Shown here in pieces: positions 6,886-12,873 of a stretch of 16,740 bases of DNA (its first letter is position 1; every line of letters begins with the position of its first letter). This DNA comes from JAFGPJ01 sp964439135 (GTDB taxonomy: Bacteria; Planctomycetota; Phycisphaerae; Sedimentisphaerales; Anaerobacaceae). Both the position numbers and the translations under genes were made by a program. Where the stretch lies: contig CAYTNN010000089.1 of the NCBI GenBank assembly GCA_964439135.1, positions 1-16,740 of the forward strand, written 5' to 3'. The notes beneath the pieces were generated by a model, which saw nothing but the letters and a program-made list of their open reading frames with translations, was not told where the DNA came from and ran no database searches.

Positions 6886-8274
6886 ATGGCTGATCAAAAA
6901 CTCAAATCCGCACGAGCTATCGCAATTGAGGTACTGAACAAGTGTGACCCGGTAAAAAATTACGCCGGCCCTTTTCTGGACGCAGTGCAGCATGAAATCG
7001 ACCAAAGGCAGCGAGCGACGGACCTTGTTTTTGGTACGCTGAGAAATCGCAGGGCTATCGATGTGGTAATAGCAACGTTCTCCGGCCGGCCTGTCGAAAG
7101 GATTCAGGCCAGGCTGCTCAATATCATTCGCATTGGGACCTACGAGCTGATCTACTGCCCTTCGACCGAGCAGTATGCCATCGTCAATGAGGCGGTCGGC
7201 AGCGCCAAAGCCGCAGGTGGTGACAAACAGGCAGGCTTCGTAAATGCCGTCCTGCGGCAGATCACAAGGCACATAAGCAATCGACAGGTTCCGTTAGCTG
7301 AAGGCGACGTTGAACGCATGATTCCTCAGAACTCTGTGACCGGCTGTCAGTTCGATACTTCTTTTATGCCGGACCGCCAGATAAATCCCGCCGAATATCT
7401 CAGCACCGTTTTTTCGCTGCCCGAATGGCTTGTCGCCGGCTGGCTTGACGAGTACGGCGAAGAATCGACCTTGCGGATTTGCCTCGCATCGAACCGCAGG
7501 CCGGGACTCTATATCAGGCCGAATCCGCTCAGAACTACGATTGAAGCTTTGACGGGAAAATTGGCCGACGCTGAGATTGGTTTTGAGATTGCCGGTGATT
7601 CGGAAATGATACGAATCAAAAGGCCACGCGATGTGACACAGCTTCCCGGATTTGCGGCTGGCGAGTTTACCGTTCAGGACATCACAGCCTCGAAGCCGGT
7701 CAGATTGTTGGATCCGCAACCAGGCTGGACGATTCTCGATCTCTGTGCCGCTCCGGGTACCAAAACGACACAGTTATCCGAAGCGACCGGTGATTCGGCG
7801 AAAATTATCGCCACCGACATCGACAACCGTCGGCTCGAAATGGTCAAAGAAAATATCGACAGGCTCGGCATTAACATTGTCAATATTATTCCGTATGAAG
7901 AATTCCTCAATTCTCAATTCTCAATTCAAAATTCTAAATTCGATTGCATTCTGCTTGATGTCCCATGCTCGAATACAGGTGTGCTGGCCAGGCGTATCGA
8001 GGCTCGATATCGCATTAATCCGGAAACGATTGGCCAGCTGGCCGGGATACAAGGCGAGCTGCTCAGAACCGCTGCGGCGATAGTTAAACCGAGCGGGAAA
8101 ATCTGCTACAGTACTTGCAGTATTCAAAAGTGCGAGAACAGCGAGCTCGTCGAAGAATTCCTGAAGGAAAACCAAAACTTCACTCTCGAATCAGAGCAGT
8201 TAACGCTACCGAAAGCCGAAAGCTTCGACCATGACGGCGGATACGCCGCGATACTTGTGAAAAGCAAAACCTAA
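6886..8274 (+). CDS. rsmB: 16S rRNA (cytosine-967-C5)-methyltransferase RsmB
   Basis: RsmB (Sun/Fmu) methylates C967 of 16S rRNA using S-adenosylmethionine. The 462-residue protein has an N-terminal NusB-like RNA-binding domain (about 1-130, with EQYAIVNEAVG and GFVNAVLR) and a C-terminal methyltransferase domain from about 200. Motif I is DLCAAPGTK (285-293), motif IV DVPCSNTG (C361) and motif VI CYSTCSI (nucleophile C411). The VQD...LLDPQPG segment (263-280) is typical. Between beta-strands, residues 342-352 (NSQFSIQNSKF) are encoded by a heptamer array and are probably an insertion just before motif IV. ATG at 6886 fits the family start; AGGT lies upstream. It ends 2 bases from the stop of the convergent sulfatase gene. 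Confidence 0.95.
   Translation: MADQKLKSARAIAIEVLNKCDPVKNYAGPFLDAVQHEIDQRQRATDLVFGTLRNRRAIDVVIATFSGRPVERIQARLLNIIRIGTYELIYCPSTEQYAIVNEAVGSAKAAGGDKQAGFVNAVLRQITRHISNRQVPLAEGDVERMIPQNSVTGCQFDTSFMPDRQINPAEYLSTVFSLPEWLVAGWLDEYGEESTLRICLASNRRPGLYIRPNPLRTTIEALTGKLADAEIGFEIAGDSEMIRIKRPRDVTQLPGFAAGEFTVQDITASKPVRLLDPQPGWTILDLCAAPGTKTTQLSEATGDSAKIIATDIDNRRLEMVKENIDRLGINIVNIIPYEEFLNSQFSIQNSKFDCILLDVPCSNTGVLARRIEARYRINPETIGQLAGIQGELLRTAAAIVKPSGKICYSTCSIQKCENSELVEEFLKENQNFTLESEQLTLPKAESFDHDGGYAAILVKSKT
7906..7940 (+). repeat. Tandem heptamer array inside rsmB
   Basis: Five 7-base units in exact register: CTCAATT, CTCAATT, CTCAATT, CAAAATT, CTAAATT (35 bases). The reading frame of rsmB stays open through it and yields the peptide NSQFSIQNSKF just ahead of the catalytic motif DVPCSNTG. 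The peptide closely resembles that encoded by the dxs array. Since 35 is not a multiple of three, an in-frame insertion must have included extra bases at an edge. Confidence 0.85.
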
Positions 8275-8276
8275 AA

Positions 8277-9656
8277 CTAATCCCAATCCGGTCCTTCGGC
8301 GTCGATTTCGGCATGGAGTTTAGTGAGAGTCTTCTTCATCGCTTCGAGGCGCTCGGGCCGGCTGTCTGCAAGATTATGCTGCTCGGCAATATCTTCTCGC
8401 AGGTTATATAGCTCAAACTTCGTCATTTCATTGTCGGCGAGAATCTTCCAGTCACCCTGTCGCATCGCTACGGTAAAAGGCTTGCTCAACGCGCTATTGT
8501 ATCGCCAGTACAGCGGTACTTTGCGTTTGAGTTTGCCGCCCTGTAAGATCGGCAGAAAGCTGGTGCCGTCGATTGGCCTTTCAGTGGGTACTTCGACGCC
8601 GGCCATCTCGCACAAGCTTGGCAGAATATCCGTCCCGTTAACAGGCTCGTGACATACAGATCCCGGCCTGGTCCTGCCGGGCCAGCGGATAATTCCCGGC
8701 ACGCGAATCCCTCCTTCGTACATGTGCAGCTTCATCCCTCTCAGCGGCCCCGGCGTCCCGAACGAGCGGTTCGCGCCGCGATAACGGTTCAGCGTTTCCG
8801 GGCCGTTGTCGCTGGTGAACATTACGAACGTTTTGTCTCGCAGCTTCATCTCATCCAGCGTTTTCATCAGCCGGCCAAACTCATGATCCATCTGCGTGAC
8901 ATTGCCGTAGTAGATGGCTTTATTCTTGTCTTCGTATATGGCCATGAACTCCTGTGCGGTTGCGATGGGCTCATGAGGAGCGTGAAACCACACAAAAAGG
9001 CAGAACGGTTTTGCGCGGTCCCACTTTGTGCCGAGCCATTCGATAGCTTCCTGTACAATCAGTTCCGAAGAGTATCCTTCCAATGGGCCGACGCGCTGGC
9101 CGTTACGAACGAAATTCTTCGGATTATGGTGTGATGGGCCGGCATTGTTTTGCGTGGAGAACCAGTGCTCGAAACCGTGGTCGTCCGGCTGGGGCTGCTC
9201 GGGCGAATTGAACTTGCCGTTGCAATGCCACTTGCCCGAGTGGCAGGTTGCATAACCACTGTTTCTTAAAAGCGAAGCGACCGTCTGCTCCTTCTTCTTC
9301 AGATGCATCGGACTGTTGGCGGGAATCCAGTCATATATACCGCAACGGTAGGGCGTACGGCCGGTGAGCATTCCCGCCCGGGCCGGCGAGCAGACCGGGG
9401 CCGCTGCATAACAATCGGTCAGTCTTATGCCCTCTACGGCAAGCTTGTCCAGGTTCGGTGTCTTGATATGCGGATGACCGTAGCAGCTCAGATCCCCGTA
9501 ACCCAGATCGTCGCATAACACGATTAAAATGTTGGGTCTGCTAACGGAAATCTCCGGCACAGACTGCCCGGAGGGCATCGAACATCCGGATAAAGCCATC
9601 GAGGCGGTGCTTAAACCCATCATTTTTAGAAAATCTCGTCGGTTCATTAGATCCAT
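8277..9656 (-). CDS. Formylglycine-type sulfatase, Tat-exported lipoprotein
   Basis: A 459-residue sulfatase of the alkaline-phosphatase superfamily, expected to hydrolyse sulfate esters, in this lineage often on polysaccharides. The N-terminus has a twin-arginine motif (MNRRDFLK, R6-R7), a hydrophobic stretch and a lipobox LSGC (22-25), so it is probably exported folded and anchored as a lipoprotein. The modification motif is CSPARAGMLTGR with C89 as the residue oxidised to formylglycine. Metal ligands appear as CDDLGYGD (D49, D50) and SDNGPE. The C-terminus has the typical ELYNLREDIAEQHNLA. ATG at 9656 is chosen because AAGGA lies 8 bases upstream; ATGs at 9674, 9665 and 9647 are alternatives. 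No maturation enzyme gene is nearby. It sits convergently against rsmB and divergently from dxs. Substrate unknown. Confidence 0.92.
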   Translation of the reverse strand: MDLMNRRDFLKMMGLSTASMALSGCSMPSGQSVPEISVSRPNILIVLCDDLGYGDLSCYGHPHIKTPNLDKLAVEGIRLTDCYAAAPVCSPARAGMLTGRTPYRCGIYDWIPANSPMHLKKKEQTVASLLRNSGYATCHSGKWHCNGKFNSPEQPQPDDHGFEHWFSTQNNAGPSHHNPKNFVRNGQRVGPLEGYSSELIVQEAIEWLGTKWDRAKPFCLFVWFHAPHEPIATAQEFMAIYEDKNKAIYYGNVTQMDHEFGRLMKTLDEMKLRDKTFVMFTSDNGPETLNRYRGANRSFGTPGPLRGMKLHMYEGGIRVPGIIRWPGRTRPGSVCHEPVNGTDILPSLCEMAGVEVPTERPIDGTSFLPILQGGKLKRKVPLYWRYNSALSKPFTVAMRQGDWKILADNEMTKFELYNLREDIAEQHNLADSRPERLEAMKKTLTKLHAEIDAEGPDWD

Positions 9657-9882
9657 TGTTAGCATCCTTAACATTATTACAGTCCTCTATTGGTTTTGGC
9701 GTATTTTAGACAAAATAGGACATACGAGAGAGAAAGTAAAAATAAAAAACCATTCCTTTTGCCCTCCGGACCTGCTATATTCAATGAGTTTAAGGTTTTT
9801 GGCTAAAAAGTTGTAGATTTGCCGCTAATCGGCTGCACATTTTGTTGCATTTTTGAGTATTAACCAATTTAGAGAGTCTTTG
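9657..9882. other. Divergent intergenic region between sulfatase and dxs
   Basis: AT-rich region of 226 bases. It contains a perfect 6-bp inverted repeat, TATTTT-AGAC-AAAATA (9702-9717), flanked by CGTAT-like and ATACG arms, and a 4-bp GC-rich inverted repeat GCCG-CTAAT-CGGC (9821-9833) in the dxs leader. These could be operator or leader structures. I could not pick a convincing promoter in either direction. No gene is supported here. Confidence 0.45.
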
Positions 9883-11874
9883 ATGAGCAAATTTCTTGAT
9901 CAGATAAATAGCCCGGCAGACTTAAAGCGTCTGTCGGTTCCAGAGCTCAAGGAGCTGGCCGACGAGATACGGCAGTTTATACTTGATTCGGTCAGTAAGA
10001 CCGGCGGACATCTGGCAAGCAATCTGGGCGTTGTGGAATTGACGCTGGCTCTGCACTGCGTCTTCGATTTTAAGAAAGACATGCTTGTTTGGGATGTCGG
10101 GCATCAGTGCTATACGCATAAGATCATCACCGGCAGGAAAGACAAATTCTCGCGTCTGAGACACTCCGACGGTATCAGCGGTTTTCCCAATCCGGCCGAA
10201 AGCGAGTACGACCAATTCGCCGTGGGGCACGCGGGCACGTCGATCGCCACCGCGATCGGATTGGCCTTGGCCGAGCAGTTAAAAAATTCAAAATTCAAAA
10301 TTCAAAACTCAAAATTAAACAGCGATACTCCACAGGACGCCTCACGGCCGATCAAAATCGTGGCGATGGTCGGCGATGCCAGCATCGTTAACGGTACATC
10401 TTTCGAGGCGCTTAATAATCTCGGGCTGGTCAAGAGGCAACTGCTCATCGTGCTCAACGATAACTCAATGGCGATCGATGCGACAGTAGGGGCTATGGCG
10501 AAATACTTCTCCAGGGTCCGGCTGAGTCAGACCTATGATAGTTTGCGTAAGACGACCAGCAATATCCTGGAACACATGCCGGTTATCGGCAAAAGTGTTG
10601 AAGAGACACTTGAGAGGATTAAGAAAAGTATCAGGATGGTTCTGCCGGCCAGCCAGATGTTCGAGAGCCTGCGTATTCCGTACTTCGGTCCTGTCGCCGG
10701 CCACGATATCGGTTCGCTGATAGAATTGTTCGAGGCGATGGGCGATCTGAATCACCCGGCCATTCTGCACGTTTACACGAGGAAGGGCAAAGGTTTTCGT
10801 CCGGCCGAATGGATCCCAAACGCGGAAGATGACGTTTGTGAATCCAATCAGGGCACCAGCAAATTTCATTCGACCGGTCCGTTCAAAATTAACGGAGACA
10901 GGGTAGAAAAAGCTCCCGTTCCGAGCGGGAAGAGCTTTACGAGCGCCTTCGGCGAACATCTTACGGAACTTGCCCAGCACGATGAAAAAATTGTCGCTAT
11001 CACATCGGCGATGTGCGACGGCACGGGGCTAATGGATTTCCGCAAAAAGTTTCCCGACCGTTTCTATGATGTGGGGATTGCTGAAAGCGCAGCCGTGGAT
11101 GTTGCGGCCGGCATGGCCAGGAACGGATTGAAACCTGTGGTCTGTATTTATTCGACTTTCCTGCAGCGAAGTTTCGACCATATATTTCAGGAAGTGGCCC
11201 TGCAGAATCTGCCGGTCATTTTCTGTATCGACAGGGCCGGCTTTGTTGGCTCGGATGGACCGACGCATCACGGATTGATGGACATCGGTTTTTTACGAAT
11301 GATGCCGAATATGGTGCTGACTGCTCCGGCCAATGATATCGAAATGAAGCTGGCTCTGGAATTTGCTCTGAGCGAAGATAAGCCTGTGATAATCAGGTAT
11401 CCGAAAGATATTGTTCCGCCGAAGGAGTTTGTCAGGGCCGCATGTACCAAACCGTTCAAATTAGGTAAGAGCGTGACCGTCAAAAGGTCGAAAAATTCAG
11501 CCGTTGCGGTTGTCAGTTACGGCAACGTATTGACCGAAGCGTTAAAGGCTGCATCGCTGCTGGCTGAAGAAAAAATCGCGATTGATGTTGTCAATGGTCG
11601 GTTTGCCGCCCCCATCGATGAAAAGATTATCTCGCTGCTGGGGCAGGGAAAAAGTATCGTGACGGTGGAGGACCACGCTGTTGCATGCGGCTTCGGCTCG
11701 GCCGTGCTCGAATTGGCTGCCGAGAAGGGCTATTCGACAGAATCTATTCGTTTGCTTGGTGCGCCAAGGCGATTTATAGGACATAATTCTCGCGATGTAC
11801 AACTTATGGAGGCGGGCGCAAATGCCGAAACAATAGCAAAGACGGTAAGGAAAATCTTAAATCTTAAAACTTAA
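9883..11874 (+). CDS. dxs: 1-deoxy-D-xylulose-5-phosphate synthase
   Basis: DXS joins pyruvate and glyceraldehyde 3-phosphate, using thiamine diphosphate, in the first step of the MEP isoprenoid route; its product also feeds thiamine and pyridoxal synthesis. The 663-residue protein shows GGHLASNLGVVELTLALH (41-58), DVGHQCYTHKIITGR (71-85), the thiamine-diphosphate motif GDAS...LNDNSM (164-196; GDG is usual), acidic E401 in DVGIAESAAVDVAAGMA, and DRAGFVGSDGPTHHG (450-464). The C-terminal transketolase domain is complete. Residues 134-146 (KNSKFKIQNSKLN) are encoded by a heptamer array and interrupt the segment just before the GDAS motif. ATG at 9883 is preferred over the upstream TTG at 9853: AGAGAG lies 7 bases before it and it gives the usual N-terminus. 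nadK follows after 32 bases. Confidence 0.95.
   Translation: MSKFLDQINSPADLKRLSVPELKELADEIRQFILDSVSKTGGHLASNLGVVELTLALHCVFDFKKDMLVWDVGHQCYTHKIITGRKDKFSRLRHSDGISGFPNPAESEYDQFAVGHAGTSIATAIGLALAEQLKNSKFKIQNSKLNSDTPQDASRPIKIVAMVGDASIVNGTSFEALNNLGLVKRQLLIVLNDNSMAIDATVGAMAKYFSRVRLSQTYDSLRKTTSNILEHMPVIGKSVEETLERIKKSIRMVLPASQMFESLRIPYFGPVAGHDIGSLIELFEAMGDLNHPAILHVYTRKGKGFRPAEWIPNAEDDVCESNQGTSKFHSTGPFKINGDRVEKAPVPSGKSFTSAFGEHLTELAQHDEKIVAITSAMCDGTGLMDFRKKFPDRFYDVGIAESAAVDVAAGMARNGLKPVVCIYSTFLQRSFDHIFQEVALQNLPVIFCIDRAGFVGSDGPTHHGLMDIGFLRMMPNMVLTAPANDIEMKLALEFALSEDKPVIIRYPKDIVPPKEFVRAACTKPFKLGKSVTVKRSKNSAVAVVSYGNVLTEALKAASLLAEEKIAIDVVNGRFAAPIDEKIISLLGQGKSIVTVEDHAVACGFGSAVLELAAEKGYSTESIRLLGAPRRFIGHNSRDVQLMEAGANAETIAKTVRKILNLKT
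10282..10316 (+). repeat. Tandem heptamer array inside dxs
   Basis: Five 7-base units: AAAAATT, CAAAATT, CAAAATT, CAAAACT, CAAAATT (35 bases). The frame stays open and encodes NSKFKIQNSKL within DXS, in a loop before the thiamine-diphosphate motif. Period, copy number and encoded peptide match the rsmB array, although the unit sequence differs. Confidence 0.87.
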
Positions 11875-11890
11875 AGGTTAAACCTTAAAA
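11856..11890 (+). repeat. Tandem heptamer array spanning the dxs stop codon
   Basis: Five 7-base units: CTTAAAT, CTTAAAA, CTTAAAG, GTTAAAC, CTTAAAA (35 bases). The dxs TAA (11872-11874) lies inside the third unit, so the last residues of DXS (NLKT) are array-encoded. The array ends 16 bases before the nadK ATG and takes the place of any clear Shine-Dalgarno for nadK. Confidence 0.85.
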
Positions 11891-11906
11891 CTAAGCGATA
11901 CCGGCG

Positions 11907-12818
11907 ATGAAATCTCTACCTAAATTGGTGATTTTCGGGGACCTTGAGAAGCGGGGTGTCAGTGAAGCTATTGATGAATTCCTCGGCTTTGCTAAGGGTA
12001 AAGCGGAAATCGTGGCAAGTTACGGCATCGAGGACTTAAAACAGACCTGCACGACAGCCTTGCCGCCCGAAGATGCCAAGGTCCTGAAAAAATGCGATTA
12101 TGCTATTGTTTTCGGCGGCGACGGCAGCATTATCTCGACGGCAAGAAACGTCAGTAAGGCATCTTTGCCTGTGATCGGCGTGAATGTCGGCAAGCTCGGT
12201 TTCCTGGCGGAATTCAGCGTGGCTGAGTTGCAAGATTTTTTTCCTCGCTTAAAGAAGGGTACGGCCCCAATAGATAAGCGCATGATGCTGAATTGCAGGG
12301 TTTTCAGCGATGGCCGGGGCAAAGACCGGGACGAGAAGTTTTACTCGGCTGCGATTAATGACATTTATATCACTGCCGGACCGCCCTTTAGAATGATCGA
12401 ACTTAAAATATTGGTGGATGGTCAATCGCTGGCCGGCTGTGTAACTGACGGTTTGATAATTTCCACACCGACCGGTTCTACGGCCTATAATCTTTCTGCG
12501 GGGGGACCGATTCTCTCGCCGAAAATCGAGGCCGTGGTGATAACACCGATATGCCCTCACTCGCTGAGCTTCAGACCAATTGTTATAAATGCCGACAGCA
12601 CAATCGAGGTTTTTGGCGTAAGAGTCAATGATGGGACCACTATCTCTATTGATGGGCAGGTTTCACTGAACCTGACGATTAATGATGTTGTGAGGGTTGA
12701 GAGGGAAGATAGTGATTTTTTGATTGTGAGTAATCCGCTTCGTAGTAAATGGGATACTTTAGCTACTAAACTCAGTTGGGCGGAACAGCCGAAGTACAAG
12801 CAATATCCGAACGTATAG
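11907..12818 (+). CDS. nadK: NAD kinase
   Basis: NadK phosphorylates NAD to NADP with ATP (or polyphosphate) in the cytosol. The 303-residue protein has the family signatures GGDGS (70-74), NVGKLGFLAEF (93-103), NDIYI (151-155), and DGLIISTPTGSTAYNLSAGGPIL (181-203), then TPICPHSLSFRPIV (213-226). The second residue of the NE/D motif is D152, which is an accepted form. ATG at 11907 is used because it gives the expected N-terminus; no good Shine-Dalgarno is visible (upstream bases are GATACCGGCG), so translation may depend on coupling with dxs. dxs and nadK are near each other in many genomes and are probably co-transcribed here. Confidence 0.95.
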   Translation: MKSLPKLVIFGDLEKRGVSEAIDEFLGFAKGKAEIVASYGIEDLKQTCTTALPPEDAKVLKKCDYAIVFGGDGSIISTARNVSKASLPVIGVNVGKLGFLAEFSVAELQDFFPRLKKGTAPIDKRMMLNCRVFSDGRGKDRDEKFYSAAINDIYITAGPPFRMIELKILVDGQSLAGCVTDGLIISTPTGSTAYNLSAGGPILSPKIEAVVITPICPHSLSFRPIVINADSTIEVFGVRVNDGTTISIDGQVSLNLTINDVVRVEREDSDFLIVSNPLRSKWDTLATKLSWAEQPKYKQYPNV

Positions 12819-12873
12819 AAACGTCGGGTTGTTGCAGGTTGCCCGATTGGGTCGTTGTGAGGTATTTGGTATT

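Noticed and set aside
6688..7272. Minus-strand open frame of 194 codons over the start of rsmB
   Set aside because: Opposite a conserved NusB-like domain; no family features.
9529..9816. Plus-strand open frame of 95 codons across the sulfatase start and intergenic region
   Set aside because: The first half is antisense to the sulfatase signal peptide and the rest is low-complexity AT-rich sequence with no ribosome binding site.
9853..9882. Upstream TTG start for dxs
   Set aside because: The ATG at 9883 has a better placed AGAGAG and yields the usual DXS N-terminus.
10282..10316. Heptamer arrays as a CRISPR array
   Set aside because: The units are 7 bases and contiguous, with no spacers, and no cas genes are present.
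12829..12873. Upstream TTG start for the TPR protein
   Set aside because: It would add 15 residues in front of a good signal peptide that begins at the ATG at 12874.
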